DNA of 64,000 bases from an uncultured Bacteroidales bacterium (GTDB lineage: Bacteria; Bacteroidota; Bacteroidia; Bacteroidales; UBA11471), in contig CANQQA010000012.1 of the NCBI GenBank assembly GCA_947625885.1, forward strand, positions 1-64,000. The letters run 5' to 3'. The notes beneath the pieces were generated by a model. The model was not told the origin of the DNA, ran no database searches, and saw only the letters and a list, made by a program, of their open reading frames with translations. The translations under genes and the position numbers were made by a program. Below, piece after piece: positions 19,690-30,792 of this stretch; position 1 is the first letter of the stretch, and every line of letters starts with the position of its first letter.

Positions 19690-21228
19690 TCAGTTGTTTT
19701 CATAAGGCAGCATTTGACGGAGTGGTCGGGCATTGGTATTCTGGGGATTGAGAAGGCGCTCATCGCTCGGGAAATTCAGGGTGTAGGCGCCGTCGTCTTT
19801 TTCCAGCTTATAATATCCTGAGGTTTTGCCGTAAGGGTGTATGATTTCGGGGCGTGTGGTGCGGCGCAGGTCTATCCAGCGGTGGAGCTCCTCGAAACAG
19901 AGCTCGCGGCGCCGCTCGTCCCAAATGAATTGCACAATGGCATCGGAAGAGACGAAATCAGCTGGGTTCAGCTCGACATACGCCTGACTGTCCAAGCGGT
20001 ATTTACGCAGGCGATTGGCATAGTCGAGCGCCTTACCGTAATCGGGCGAGGCTTTGCGGGCATAGGCTTCGGCAAGGGTTACGTAGGCTTCTGCCGTGCG
20101 AAAAGCCGAATGGCGGTAAAGATTGTCATACAAATTGTATTTCAGTGGGTGATAATTTCCCTCCAAATAATAAATGTGTGTCGACGGTTTATGGGGCATG
20201 ATGAACCAATAGGGCATGCGGTGGTCGCCCACATGGGTCAGCGTGTCGTAGTCGTAGCAGTCCACCAGATTGTTGTCGATGGTGTGCGACACGCAAAAGG
20301 TCTGATCCATGGAGTTGACCGTCATGATAAGGCTGTTGATATCCCTCAGGCTCCGGTTTCCCGTGTAAACGAATATGAATTCGGGATTGGCGGGCTGAAA
20401 GAAGTTGTCGTATTTGGACGAATAGGATTCCTCGCCCGGAGCCACCGCCGTGATGCGGTCGGTAATATCGAAAAGTTTGTCGTTGTCGTTCAGTATCTCG
20501 GAGGCATATTCGATAACGGCATCGAAATTTTCGGTGTAGAGGGCTTCGCGCATGGCAACGAAAAGCATGGCGTCGTATCCGATGTAGTAATAGTTTCCGG
20601 TCTTTTTCCCCTTCAAGGCAGCCAACCCCTCTTTTATGTCGTCTTCGATAAGGGCATACACCTCACCGAAAGTGGCGCGGTAATAGGGCTCCAACGAGGG
20701 AGTGGGGTCGGTTTTCAGGGGCACGCACTCGGTATCGGGCGTCGCTTTGTCGTAGGGCACGGCATAGAGGTTTGCCAGCAGCAGATAGGCATAGGCACGG
20801 TGAAAGAGCGCCTGTCCGCGCAAGATGTCTTTCTCTTCGTCGGAGCCTTCGAGATCGGGCAGAGCGTCGAGGCAGGTATTGGCAAGAAGCACCTGCGAAT
20901 AGAGGTAGCCGAACAGTTCGTCATTGAAACCCTCATCGGGTATTTCCAATTCGTCGCGCCACTGATAAGCGTAGCGGTAATAGTTCAGGTTGAAAGGCAA
21001 AGCATTGTCCCACAAAGGGGTGTACAATTCCATGTCGTCGGTCATGAGATTGAGCCAAACGCCGTATTGGAGCAAATTGTCGAAATAGCCTTCGCCTTGC
21101 AGAATTTCGGCGTAATCGCTGCACGTGGTGGGGATTACCAAGTTCTGCGCCGAACGCTCCAAAAAATCGTCGCAACTGCAAAGCAGCGCAGCCAGAGCTA
21201 TGAAGTATGTCGTTGTTTCACGTATCAT
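19690..21228 (-). CDS. RagB/SusD-family nutrient uptake outer membrane lipoprotein
   Basis: Lipoprotein signal 'LLCSCDDFLERSAQ', TPR-like SusD body, 'FIWDERRRELCFEELHRWIDLRR' signature. Confidence 0.95.
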   Translation of the reverse strand: MIRETTTYFIALAALLCSCDDFLERSAQNLVIPTTCSDYAEILQGEGYFDNLLQYGVWLNLMTDDMELYTPLWDNALPFNLNYYRYAYQWRDELEIPDEGFNDELFGYLYSQVLLANTCLDALPDLEGSDEEKDILRGQALFHRAYAYLLLANLYAVPYDKATPDTECVPLKTDPTPSLEPYYRATFGEVYALIEDDIKEGLAALKGKKTGNYYYIGYDAMLFVAMREALYTENFDAVIEYASEILNDNDKLFDITDRITAVAPGEESYSSKYDNFFQPANPEFIFVYTGNRSLRDINSLIMTVNSMDQTFCVSHTIDNNLVDCYDYDTLTHVGDHRMPYWFIMPHKPSTHIYYLEGNYHPLKYNLYDNLYRHSAFRTAEAYVTLAEAYARKASPDYGKALDYANRLRKYRLDSQAYVELNPADFVSSDAIVQFIWDERRRELCFEELHRWIDLRRTTRPEIIHPYGKTSGYYKLEKDDGAYTLNFPSDERLLNPQNTNARPLRQMLPYENN

Positions 21229-21246
21229 CTTTTTCCTGTTTTTCGA

Positions 21247-24200
21247 TTAAAAGCCGATGGTTACCGACAAGGAGTAGGTACGGGGTATCGAGGAGTTTGC
21301 CATAGGACCCTGTTCGGGGTCGAAACCGTGCCAGCGTTTGTCGGCGATGATGAAGAGGTTGTTTGCCTGAGCCGAAATCTGGAAATTGGAGAGGTGCATT
21401 TTCTGCAACATCTTCGTGTCGAAGATATAGGAAAGCGAGAGACTGCGCAGGCGGAAGTTGTCGGTGGAGCATACCCGTGCGGTGGAATAGTCGTACATGG
21501 TGGTACCGCTCTTTCTGTTGACATTGTCGCGCATGGGACGGACGCCCAGATTTTCATAGGTATGGTCGTCGTACAGGGCGGGAATATCGGTATGCGCCTC
21601 GTCGCCGGGCTTTTCCCAGCGGTCGTTCAATTCGCGGGAAAGATTTTTTTCGGGGTCGAACACGGAGTCGTAGTCGCCATAAAGGAAAGGCAGACGTCCG
21701 ACAGCGCCCAACGAATAGGTGAACGAACCTCTCAGCGTCCAGTTCCGAATGCGGTATTCGAGGTTGATACCGCCGGTATGGGGAGGCGTCAGGACACCCG
21801 ACTTTTCCAAAGCGATTTCGTCGTCGTAGAGGGTATAGTTTTTATAGGTCTTGCTGCCCCACGTCGCTTCGGTGTTTCCGACAGCATCGTAAAAGAGCGG
21901 CAATCCCGTATCGTGATCGAGACCGGCAAAAGGATAGGAATAAATGGTACCGAGACTCTCTCCGACAAGCAGGGCAGAGCCCGATATCATGTTGTCGAGG
22001 GTATTGGAGACTTCGTCGTTGGCTTTCATCAGTTTGTTTTTATTATAGGAATGTATGAAACCGATGACCAAGCGCATCTTTTTATTTTGTACGGGCGTGA
22101 ATTTCAACGCCAGTTCGAAGCCGCTGTTGTTCACGTTTCCGCCGTTGATTTTTCGAATCGTGTAGCCGTTTACCGCCGAAATGGTTTTGTTCATAATCAT
22201 ATCGGTGCCCACTTTTTTATAGACATCGACGGTGCCGGTAATGCGGTCGCCCAAGAAGGAGAAATCGAGACCGACGTTGTACTGGGTGGTCTTTTCCCAG
22301 TGCAGGTCGGGATTGGGCCAATATGCCACCGTAGACGAGGCTATGCCTGTCTGCGAACTGATGTTTCCGATTGCCATGACGAGGTCGGGCGAAGTGCCTT
22401 TATCGACATTGCCCTGTATACCGTAGGAAGCTCTGACAGCCAGATAGGAAAGCCAGTCTTTGCAAGCGCCCATGAAATGTTCGTTGGTCAAAGCGTACTT
22501 TCCTGCCACCGACCAAATGGGGAGGAAGCGGTATTCGGGATTTTCGCCGAACTGATTGGAGCCGTCCATACGCACATTGGCATTGATGGTGTAGGTGTCT
22601 TTATAGGAATAAATTCCCGAGAAAATCCACGAAACCGTGTTGGCGTGATTGTCTACGATACCGGGCGTGTGGCGACCGAGCTTTATATCATTCAGATAAT
22701 AATCGGTGTATGCCGGCGAAATGATTTGCCCGCGCTCGGGCATCCAGCCGTAATAGGTACCGGAAAAACCGTCGGTGATGACGCTGCGCAACTCCGAAGT
22801 GCCCAATGCGCTGACGAGGTGTCCGTTGAAGTCTTTGGAATAAGAGAGGGTGTTGCGCAGGTCGAGGGTGGTTTTGGTCGTTTCGCTCTTGCTGATAAGA
22901 CCGCCCTGTGCCAGAACGCTGTTGTCCCACGCCGGCGTGCCGAATTCCAAATCGTCTTTTATCCAGCCGCGTATTTCATTGACGCAATAAGAATCGTCTT
23001 TCGCCCATGCGTTGGTCTTCACCGCATTATATACATAGGAGCCGGTGAGCTCGTAGCGCAGCCCGTCGTAAATCTTCCAGACGAAATTGAAGAGTCCGGT
23101 AATAGCGCCTATATCGGATTCGTTTCCGGTGGCTTCGGCTTCGTGCAGGGCATTGAAACGGTAAGTACCGCCACTCATGTTACTGAAAGAGAATACTTCG
23201 TAAGGCTTGTAAAAAAAGAGGGAGCCGTCGTCGTTGTATGCCGGTATGGTGCGGGCGGTTTCGCGCGCATAGGAATCGGGATTGAACGTGGGGTAATAAC
23301 CCTCGTTGTGGGAGATGTTTCCGTTCAAAGAAAATCCGAAATAGACTCTGGGGTGCACCCATGAGGAGAGTTTCAGCATGGCGGTGTAGCGCCGAGCGAG
23401 ACTTTCGTTGCCGGTACCCGGCGTGTTGGAAACACCGAGCGAGGCGTAATAGGTGGTGGTGGAGGTTCCGCCCGAAAGCCCGAGCGTATGATTCTGTGAA
23501 ACGGAATTGCGGAAAAGGAGGTCGAACCAGTCGGTGTTGCGGGTAATCATTTCATCGACGGCATCGTTGAATTCCGCACGCGAAAGCATCTTGGAATCAT
23601 ACTGCATTTTCAACATCTCGTAGCCGAGATTGAACTGGTTGCGGGTATATGCCAGACGACCCGCCAACAAATCTTTCGAGAGCTGCACGCGCTCGCCGGC
23701 ATCCATGAGATAGAGGCGGCGGTAGTTTTCGCGCTGATTGACCGAAACGGAACCGTTGTAGGTAATCCGCGGCGCTCCGCGATGCCCTTTTTTCGTGGTA
23801 ACGACAATGACGCCGTTGGCAGCCTGAATACCGTAAATAGCTGTTGCCGAAGCGTCTTTGAGGACGGTGATACTCTCGATATCGCTCGGATTGACACCGG
23901 CAATGGCATTACCGACCAGATACTGGGCATCGTCGGCAAGGGGGTCGAGATTGCCGCTCGCGTCCCAATTCACGCTGTTGTCGTCGAGAATGATGCCGTC
24001 GAGCACCCAAAGCGGGGCGGTATTGCCATAGAGGGAGGAGGTACCGCGAATACGGATTTTCGGGGTTGCGCTCGGGTCGCCGCTGGTCGTCAAGACGGAC
24101 ATACCGGCAACCTGTCCCGCCAACATTTGGTCGATAGAAAACTTGTCGGCCAGCTGTATTTCGTCCATATCCAGTTGAGAAACCGCACTCGCCAATTCCC

Positions 24201-24549
24201 TGCGGTTGATGTTTTGATAACCCGTTACGACCACCTCGTCCATATAGGTGCTTTTCGGATAGAGGGTTATATCGACTTCGGTACGGGGTCCGACAAGCAC
24301 TTCCTGCGTCTCGAAACCGATGCAGGAAAACACGAGCATCGAAGTTTCACCTTGCGTAATTGAAATAGTATAATTGCCGTCGATGTTGGTAATAACAGCA
24401 CTGCCCGTACGATTTTTTTCCTGTACGGTTACTCCTATCAAACTTTCGCCTGACTCGCTGACAACTTTACCTTTGACAATTCTTCTGTCTTTGGCAAATG
24501 CCTGTACGGCAAGCAAAAGCAGCAAAATTATTCCCGCATATTTTTTCAT
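21247..24549 (-). CDS. SusC/RagA-family TonB-linked outer membrane protein
   Basis: Carboxypeptidase-D-like domain, 'DEVVVTGYQNINRRELASAVSQL', plug 'AIYGIQAANGVIVVTTKKG', C-terminal barrel. Start taken at MKKYAGIILLLLL (24549); 24561 is also possible. Confidence 0.95.
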   Translation of the reverse strand: MKKYAGIILLLLLAVQAFAKDRRIVKGKVVSESGESLIGVTVQEKNRTGSAVITNIDGNYTISITQGETSMLVFSCIGFETQEVLVGPRTEVDITLYPKSTYMDEVVVTGYQNINRRELASAVSQLDMDEIQLADKFSIDQMLAGQVAGMSVLTTSGDPSATPKIRIRGTSSLYGNTAPLWVLDGIILDDNSVNWDASGNLDPLADDAQYLVGNAIAGVNPSDIESITVLKDASATAIYGIQAANGVIVVTTKKGHRGAPRITYNGSVSVNQRENYRRLYLMDAGERVQLSKDLLAGRLAYTRNQFNLGYEMLKMQYDSKMLSRAEFNDAVDEMITRNTDWFDLLFRNSVSQNHTLGLSGGTSTTTYYASLGVSNTPGTGNESLARRYTAMLKLSSWVHPRVYFGFSLNGNISHNEGYYPTFNPDSYARETARTIPAYNDDGSLFFYKPYEVFSFSNMSGGTYRFNALHEAEATGNESDIGAITGLFNFVWKIYDGLRYELTGSYVYNAVKTNAWAKDDSYCVNEIRGWIKDDLEFGTPAWDNSVLAQGGLISKSETTKTTLDLRNTLSYSKDFNGHLVSALGTSELRSVITDGFSGTYYGWMPERGQIISPAYTDYYLNDIKLGRHTPGIVDNHANTVSWIFSGIYSYKDTYTINANVRMDGSNQFGENPEYRFLPIWSVAGKYALTNEHFMGACKDWLSYLAVRASYGIQGNVDKGTSPDLVMAIGNISSQTGIASSTVAYWPNPDLHWEKTTQYNVGLDFSFLGDRITGTVDVYKKVGTDMIMNKTISAVNGYTIRKINGGNVNNSGFELALKFTPVQNKKMRLVIGFIHSYNKNKLMKANDEVSNTLDNMISGSALLVGESLGTIYSYPFAGLDHDTGLPLFYDAVGNTEATWGSKTYKNYTLYDDEIALEKSGVLTPPHTGGINLEYRIRNWTLRGSFTYSLGAVGRLPFLYGDYDSVFDPEKNLSRELNDRWEKPGDEAHTDIPALYDDHTYENLGVRPMRDNVNRKSGTTMYDYSTARVCSTDNFRLRSLSLSYIFDTKMLQKMHLSNFQISAQANNLFIIADKRWHGFDPEQGPMANSSIPRTYSLSVTIGF

Positions 24550-24744
24550 AGCACTTTGCATAATGGCATTTCTGAACGAAAATTTGCGTCTTAAACAAAT
24601 CTTTTTTAGATATTTGTTTACAACATGCCGGCGCAAAGATATAAAATATCTGCAAAAAAGAAACTAATTATTGAAATATTTTTTTTATAACTGTTGCAAA
24701 TTCATGTGTTTCACTACAAATATAAACATAAAAAGCATATATTA

Positions 24745-24776
24745 TTTCTTTCTTTTCGAAATTTCGACTACATTTG
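24745..24776 (+). promoter_or_regulatory. Putative promoter of miaA
   Basis: TTTC, 20 bp spacer, TACATTTG (24769-24776), just upstream of ATG 24803; argues against the longer 24671 start. Confidence 0.5.
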
Positions 24777-24802
24777 TACAAAACAGTCAGAGCGCAAATA
24801 TA

Positions 24803-25732
24803 ATGGATATTTTGACACTACTGGGTCCGACGGCGTCGGGGAAAACGGCGCTGGCAGTGCTGCTCGCCGAAAAACTCGGTGCGGAAATCATCAGCGCGGA
24901 TTCGCGCCAGATATACCGGCGCATGGACATCGGCACGGGAAAAGACCTGAACGAATACCGGCTGCACGGGCGCACGATTCCGTATCACCTGATAGACATC
25001 TGCGAGCCGGGCTACCGCTACAACCTGTACGAATATCAACGCGACTTCAACACGGCGTTCGACGCGATACGTTCGCGGGGCAGGCTGCCGCTGCTCTGCG
25101 GCGGCACGGGGCTTTACATCGAAACCGTTCTGAAAGGGTACAGTATGCCGCAGGTGCCCGAGAACACGGAGCTGCGCCGACGGCTGGCGGACAAATCGCT
25201 GCCCGAACTCGAAGCGCTGCTGCGCTCCTACAAAACGCTGCACAACACGACCGACACCGATACGTGCAAACGCGCCATACGCGCCATAGAAATAGAGGAG
25301 TATTACCGGAGCCTGCCGCCCGAAGTCCGACAGGACAAACCGCTGAAAAGTTTTATCGCGGGCATCGCCATAGACCGCGAAGTGCGCCGGCAGCGCATCA
25401 CCGAGCGGCTGAAAAAACGGCTCGACGGCGGCATGGTCGATGAAGTGCGCGGTCTGCTTGCCGAGGGCATTCCGCCCGAAAATCTGATTTACTACGGTCT
25501 GGAATATAAATTTCTGACCGAATACGTATTGGGAAAATACAGTTATCAAGAGATGTTTACCCTGCTGGAAACAGCCATTCACCAGTTCGCCAAACGGCAG
25601 ATGACGTGGTTTCGCGGCATGGAGCGGCGGGGATTTTCGATATATTGGGTCGATGGCACGCAACCGTTCGAGAAACTCTGCGACGAAATCGCCGAAAAGA
25701 TAAAAGAACAGATGCAGGGAGCCATTCAGTAA
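24803..25732 (+). CDS. miaA: tRNA dimethylallyltransferase
   Basis: MDILTLLGPTASGKTALAVLLAEKLGAEIISADSRQIYRRMDIGTGKD...GGTGLYI...KRQMTWFRG. Confidence 0.95.
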   Translation: MDILTLLGPTASGKTALAVLLAEKLGAEIISADSRQIYRRMDIGTGKDLNEYRLHGRTIPYHLIDICEPGYRYNLYEYQRDFNTAFDAIRSRGRLPLLCGGTGLYIETVLKGYSMPQVPENTELRRRLADKSLPELEALLRSYKTLHNTTDTDTCKRAIRAIEIEEYYRSLPPEVRQDKPLKSFIAGIAIDREVRRQRITERLKKRLDGGMVDEVRGLLAEGIPPENLIYYGLEYKFLTEYVLGKYSYQEMFTLLETAIHQFAKRQMTWFRGMERRGFSIYWVDGTQPFEKLCDEIAEKIKEQMQGAIQ

Positions 25733-25857
25733 ATAAATAGAAAAAAATCGCTGCATCTGTTCCTGTCCGTACAAAGAACAATCTTTTTGCTTTTTTTGTT
25801 CCGGATTTATCCCATTTCCCTTAAAAAACTTTTTACTTTGCAAAAAATTTATCGACT

Positions 25858-27255
25858 ATGATGCGCTTTTCGATTTGGGGAATGGTGTTTTTTCTTTTCG
25901 CGTGCTGTCTGCCGCTGCATGCACAGCAGTCGTACGGCAGCGCGTATGCAACGCTTTCGCTTGCCTCGCCGTGTGACAGCCTGCCCTACCGGCGCCCGCT
26001 CTTCTACGGAAAAGCGCAAAAGAAACTCGACCGACTAACCTCGAAAGAATGGTTCAAAGAGACTTCCATAGCCGTACCGCTGGCAGCGGGCGGTGTCGTC
26101 ATGGAATTTGCCAAACAGCCGTTCAACGACCTGCGGAACGCCTATATACCCCACTTTCGCCAACACTACGACGATTACCTGCAATATGCGCCGGCAGTAC
26201 TGCTGCTGGGATTGAAAATCGGCGGCGTGAAAAGTTACAGTTCGTGGGGACGTATGCTCACGGCGGACGCCTTTTCGGTGGCTATCATGGCGATAGTGAA
26301 CAACGGATTGAAATATACGGTCAAATCGCAACGTCCCAATTCCGATGAGAAAAATTCTTTTCCGTCGGGACACGCCGCAACGGCATTCATGACCGCCACC
26401 ATGCTGCACGAGGAGTTCGGGCGGCGCAGTCCGTGGTACAGCGTGGCAGGCTACACGCTCGCCACCGTTACCGCCTACTCGCGCCTAATGAACAACCGGC
26501 ACTGGATTTCGGACGTGATGACGGGCGCCGGCATCGGCATTCTTTCCACCGAAATGGGATATTGGATTGCCGGATTGATATTCAAGGACAAAGGCATACA
26601 ATATCCGAAATACGACTACGATACGAGGCTGCCCGACCGCACGCCGTCGTTCTTCGGTCTGAACACGGGATTCACGTTCATGGCAAAGACGATACGCATC
26701 GACGACGCCTTGTGCTTCACCACCTCGACGGGCGCCTCGACGGGCATAGAGGGGGCTTGGCTTATCAACAACTACGCGGGCATCGGCGGACAAGCGACCG
26801 CCAGCCACGTACCCGCAGCCCTGCAAATGAACAAGGCTTTCGGAAAATATCTTTCCGACGAACAAACAGGTATCGCCGGCGGCAGCTTCGATTTTCTTTC
26901 GGTTTCGGCGGGCGGCTATTTCGTACTGCCTCTCACCTACCGCTGGTCGGTGGAGAGCAAACTGCTGGCGGGCTACTCTTTCGGCGAGCCGCAAACGCTG
27001 TATCTGACCGGCAATGACGAAACCGCCCAAACGCCTTTTCTGAAAATCAAGGAAATCCATGCACCCGACTTTCAGACGGGACTGACAATCTCTTATTGGG
27101 TAAAACGGCAAATGGGCTTACGCTTCTTTTTCGACTACACGCTCACGCCGACGAATTACCGCTACTACTTCATCGACGAGCCCGACAACGTGATACAGAC
27201 CCACAAAGCCTTCTCATCGTACACGCTCGGCGCATCGGTAAACATTTTTCTGTAA
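25858..27255 (+). CDS. PAP2-family phosphatase with C-terminal beta-barrel-like extension
   Basis: PAP2 motifs 'KSQRPNSDEKNSFPSGHAATAF' and 'YSRLMNNRHWISDVMTGAGIG'; C-terminal ~200 aa of amphipathic strands ending 'LGASVNIFL'. Confidence 0.88.
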   Translation: MMRFSIWGMVFFLFACCLPLHAQQSYGSAYATLSLASPCDSLPYRRPLFYGKAQKKLDRLTSKEWFKETSIAVPLAAGGVVMEFAKQPFNDLRNAYIPHFRQHYDDYLQYAPAVLLLGLKIGGVKSYSSWGRMLTADAFSVAIMAIVNNGLKYTVKSQRPNSDEKNSFPSGHAATAFMTATMLHEEFGRRSPWYSVAGYTLATVTAYSRLMNNRHWISDVMTGAGIGILSTEMGYWIAGLIFKDKGIQYPKYDYDTRLPDRTPSFFGLNTGFTFMAKTIRIDDALCFTTSTGASTGIEGAWLINNYAGIGGQATASHVPAALQMNKAFGKYLSDEQTGIAGGSFDFLSVSAGGYFVLPLTYRWSVESKLLAGYSFGEPQTLYLTGNDETAQTPFLKIKEIHAPDFQTGLTISYWVKRQMGLRFFFDYTLTPTNYRYYFIDEPDNVIQTHKAFSSYTLGASVNIFL

Positions 27256-27263
27256 AAGATTTT

Positions 27264-28610
27264 CTACTCTTTCGGAGCGGGCGGCAGCGAAAAACTAAGC
27301 AGGATATACCCGACCACGCCCGAGAGTATGGAGCCGACGAGAATCCCTAATTTGGCTTGGGCGAGAAATGCCGCATCGGCAGCGGAAAGCGACGGGAACG
27401 AAAGGTTGGCGATAAACAGCGATACGGTAAACCCGATGCCTCCCAACGCCGCAACACCGGCTATCATGCGCCACGTAACGAAGTCGGGACGCTTCACCCA
27501 CCGGCAGGCAACCGGCAGCCACGCAAAGAGAAATATCCCCGCAAACTTGCCGACCGCCAGCGCCACCCATATCGGGAACGCGATTCCCTGAAACAGCGTC
27601 CCCGCCTCCACGCCCGCCAGCGATATGCCGGCATTGGCAAAAGCGAAAAGCGGAATTATCAAATAATTAATCAACGGGTGCAGCATGTCTTCCAAGTCCT
27701 GCAACGGACTGATGACGCGGTCGGAAGCCGACTCCACCTCTTTCAGCACATTCATCTGCTCGTTCGTGAGCAGGGCGTTTTTTCCGGCAGCGGGTTGCGT
27801 ATGCGGAAATTCATGCAGGGCATCGTGTATCTCCTCGATGAAGCGGCGCGTATCGACCAGCGGACGCGCCGGTATGCAGAATGCCACCAATACGCCCGAA
27901 ATCGTGGGGTGTATGCCCGAACGCAGAAAAAAATACCAGACGGCAACGCCGAACAGCAGGTAAAAAGTTTTGCTCTGAATGCGGAGAAACCGCCCGCCGG
28001 CATAGAGCAGCGCCAAGGCTATAAACGAATAAACCAGCCACCACCACGAAATGTGCGCGGTGTAAAACACGGCAATGACCAAGATGCCGCCGATGTCGTC
28101 GGCAACCGCCAGCGCCGCCAGAAAGATTTTCAGCCCGATGGGCACCCGCTTGCCGAACATACTCAAAACGCCTAACGAAAAAGCGATGTCGGTAGCCATA
28201 GGTATGGCGCAGCCGCGCAGCATCGCCGCGTCGGACGCCAACAGCCAAAAGAGCAGTATGGGAAAGGCTATGCCGCCCAGTGCGGCAACGACGGGACCCA
28301 ACGCTTTCTGCATGGAGGAAAGCTCGCCCACCAAAACTTCGCGTTTGATTTCCAGACCGACAGAGAAAAAGAAAAGCGCCATGAGGGCATCGTTGATGAC
28401 CTGCATGAGCGACATCGGCTGTCCGTGGTGTTCGAAAAGGTTGAAGCCGCCTATCTGCGCCGACACGGGAGCGTTCCACCACGAAAAATAGGCGTCGCGC
28501 CACGGCGAGTTCGCCATCGTCATGGCAAGCACCGTAACGGCTATCAATATGTATCCGCCGTTGGCATACGTGTGGAGCGACTTGCGCAAAGCGTACAACC
28601 GGTCTGTCAT
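27264..28610 (-). CDS. nhaA: Na+/H+ antiporter NhaA
   Basis: 'GALGGIAFPI/PMATDIAFSLGVLSMFGKRVPIGLKIFLAALAVADDIGGILVIAVFYT' NhaA signature. Confidence 0.95.
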   Translation of the reverse strand: MTDRLYALRKSLHTYANGGYILIAVTVLAMTMANSPWRDAYFSWWNAPVSAQIGGFNLFEHHGQPMSLMQVINDALMALFFFSVGLEIKREVLVGELSSMQKALGPVVAALGGIAFPILLFWLLASDAAMLRGCAIPMATDIAFSLGVLSMFGKRVPIGLKIFLAALAVADDIGGILVIAVFYTAHISWWWLVYSFIALALLYAGGRFLRIQSKTFYLLFGVAVWYFFLRSGIHPTISGVLVAFCIPARPLVDTRRFIEEIHDALHEFPHTQPAAGKNALLTNEQMNVLKEVESASDRVISPLQDLEDMLHPLINYLIIPLFAFANAGISLAGVEAGTLFQGIAFPIWVALAVGKFAGIFLFAWLPVACRWVKRPDFVTWRMIAGVAALGGIGFTVSLFIANLSFPSLSAADAAFLAQAKLGILVGSILSGVVGYILLSFSLPPAPKE

Positions 28611-28662
28611 AAAGCGCGTCTATTTTACAGAAAACAACTTTTCGTACCGGAATGTTGCCGCG

Positions 28663-30450
28663 TCAATCGAGTTTCAGCACCGCCAAAAAGGCTTTCTGCG
28701 GTACTTCGACCGTACCGATTTGTTTCATGCGCTTCTTGCCTTTCTTCTGTTTTTCAAGAAGTTTGCGCTTACGGCTTATGTCGCCGCCGTAACATTTGGC
28801 AGTAACGTCCTTGCGCACGGCTTTTATTGTTTCGCGGGCGATGATTTTGGCGCCGATAGCCGCCTGTATGGCAATATCGAATTGCTGGCGGGGTATCAGC
28901 TCTTTCAATTTCTCGCACATGCGGCGACCGAAGGTTACGGCATTGTCGGCATGGGTGAGCGTCGAAAGGGCATCGACCGACTCGCCGTTGAGCAGAATAT
29001 CGAGCTTGACGAGTTTCGAAGGACGAAAATCGTGCAAGTGGTAATCGAACGAGGCATACCCTTTGGAAATGCTTTTCAGCTTGTCGTAAAAATCAATGAC
29101 TATTTCGCCCAGCGGCAGGTCGTAAATGAGTTCCACCCGATTGCCCGAAATGTATTCCTGCTTCACCAGCTCGCCGCGTTTGCCGAGGCAGAGCGTCATT
29201 ATGGGACCGATGTAGTCGGCAACGGTGATAACCGAAGCGCGGATATAGGGTTCTTCGATGTGGTCGATAAGCGTAATGTCGGGAAGTCCGGAGGGGTTGT
29301 GCACCTCGATGACGTTTCCTTTCTTGTCATAGACTTTGTAAGAAACGTTGGGGACGGTCGTGATGACGTCCATATCGAACTCGCGGTCAAGGCGCTCCTG
29401 CACGATTTCCATGTGGAGCAGTCCGAGAAATCCGCAACGGAAACCGAAACCGAGCGCTACCGACGATTCGGGCTGAAAAGTGAGCGAAGCATCGTTGAGC
29501 TGCAATTTTTCCAGAGATGCCCGCAGGTTTTCAAAGTCTTCGCTTTCAATCGGATATACGCCGGCAAACACCATCGGCTTCACCTCCTCGAAGCCGTCGA
29601 TGGCTTCGGCACAGGGGCGCGCGATGTGGGTAATGGTGTCGCCCACTTTCACCTCGCGGGAGGTCTTGATGCCCGAAATGATGTAGCCTACATCGCCGGT
29701 GCGCAACTCCTTGCGGGGCGACAAGTCCATTTTGAGAACGCCGACTTCATCGGCTTCGTATTCTTTGCCCGTAGCGACGAATTTCACCTGATCGCCCGAA
29801 CGGATAACGCCGTTCACTATTTTGAAATAGGCGATGATTCCGCGAAACGAATTGAATACCGAGTCGAAGATAAGGCACTGCAAGGGGGCATCGGGGTCGC
29901 CTTTCGGCGCGGGAATGCGCTCGACAATGGCGTTGAGAATATCCTCCACGCCGGCGCCGGTCTTGCCGCTGGCGCGCAATATTTCTTCGCGCTTGCAGCC
30001 AAGCAGTTCGACGATTTGGTCTTCCACCTCATCGGGCATGGCGCTGTCGAGGTCGATTTTGTTCATCACGGGAATAATCTCCAAATCGTTTTCCAGCGCC
30101 ATATAGAGGTTGGAGATGGTCTGCGCCTGAATGCCCTGCGAGGCATCGACGACGAGCAGCGCGCCTTCGCAGGCTGCAATCGAACGCGATACTTCGTAAG
30201 AGAAATCGACATGCCCCGGAGTGTCAATCAGATTGAGAATATAGGTTTCGCCCTTGCAGGCATATTCCATCTGTATGGCATGGCTCTTTATGGTAATGCC
30301 CCTCTCCCGCTCCAAATCCATGTCGTCGAGCACCTGCGCCTGCAAATCCTGCGGGGCGATGGTGTGGGTGTATTCGAGCAGGCGGTCGGCTAATGTGCTC
30401 TTGCCGTGGTCGATATGCGCGATGATGCAAAAATTGCGGATATTCTTCAT
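28663..30450 (-). CDS. lepA: Elongation factor 4 (LepA)
   Basis: [28 protein letters not shown]...[16 protein letters not shown]-term [26 protein letters not shown]. Confidence 0.97.
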   Translation of the reverse strand: MKNIRNFCIIAHIDHGKSTLADRLLEYTHTIAPQDLQAQVLDDMDLERERGITIKSHAIQMEYACKGETYILNLIDTPGHVDFSYEVSRSIAACEGALLVVDASQGIQAQTISNLYMALENDLEIIPVMNKIDLDSAMPDEVEDQIVELLGCKREEILRASGKTGAGVEDILNAIVERIPAPKGDPDAPLQCLIFDSVFNSFRGIIAYFKIVNGVIRSGDQVKFVATGKEYEADEVGVLKMDLSPRKELRTGDVGYIISGIKTSREVKVGDTITHIARPCAEAIDGFEEVKPMVFAGVYPIESEDFENLRASLEKLQLNDASLTFQPESSVALGFGFRCGFLGLLHMEIVQERLDREFDMDVITTVPNVSYKVYDKKGNVIEVHNPSGLPDITLIDHIEEPYIRASVITVADYIGPIMTLCLGKRGELVKQEYISGNRVELIYDLPLGEIVIDFYDKLKSISKGYASFDYHLHDFRPSKLVKLDILLNGESVDALSTLTHADNAVTFGRRMCEKLKELIPRQQFDIAIQAAIGAKIIARETIKAVRKDVTAKCYGGDISRKRKLLEKQKKGKKRMKQIGTVEVPQKAFLAVLKLD

Positions 30451-30529
30451 AAACCTCTTTTTTCCGGATTACAAGGCGAACGGTGTCTATTTTCCAAAAC
30501 GGGAATGGAAGAAAACGGCTTCGCCCCGA

Positions 30530-30559
30530 CAAAGATATACATTTCAGCCGGTCTGTAAA
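30530..30559 (-). promoter_or_regulatory. Putative promoter of lepA
   Basis: Minus-strand TATCTTTG (30530-30537) with TTTA 18 bp upstream. Confidence 0.4.
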
Positions 30560-30760
30560 AATTATCCGCCGATTCTTTGCGGAAATAAAAAATTTGAAAT
30601 TTTTATCCGCACTGCCGTCATTTGGCAGTGCAGACAGGTAATTTTGTTCCGTGCGACAAAGGAGAAAAAGAATCAGGCATAGCACGACACCGAATATTCT
30701 CCTGTCGAACAAGATGCCAAATAGAATGAAAGAAAGATTTTCTTAATGAATTACATTTTT

Positions 30761-30792
30761 CGCCCTGCAAAGAAATTTGCAGGGCGATTTTT
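30761..30792 (+). terminator. Hairpin with plus-strand T tract in the lepA/tolC intergenic region
   Basis: cgccctgcaaa-gaaa-tttgcagggcg followed by atttttt on the plus strand. Confidence 0.6.

Noticed and set aside
19837-23364. 1175-aa plus-strand ORF
   Set aside because: Antisense shadow of the SusC and SusD genes; composition is implausible and no domain is recognisable.
28522-30393. 623-aa plus-strand ORF
   Set aside because: Antisense shadow of lepA, which is unambiguous on the minus strand.
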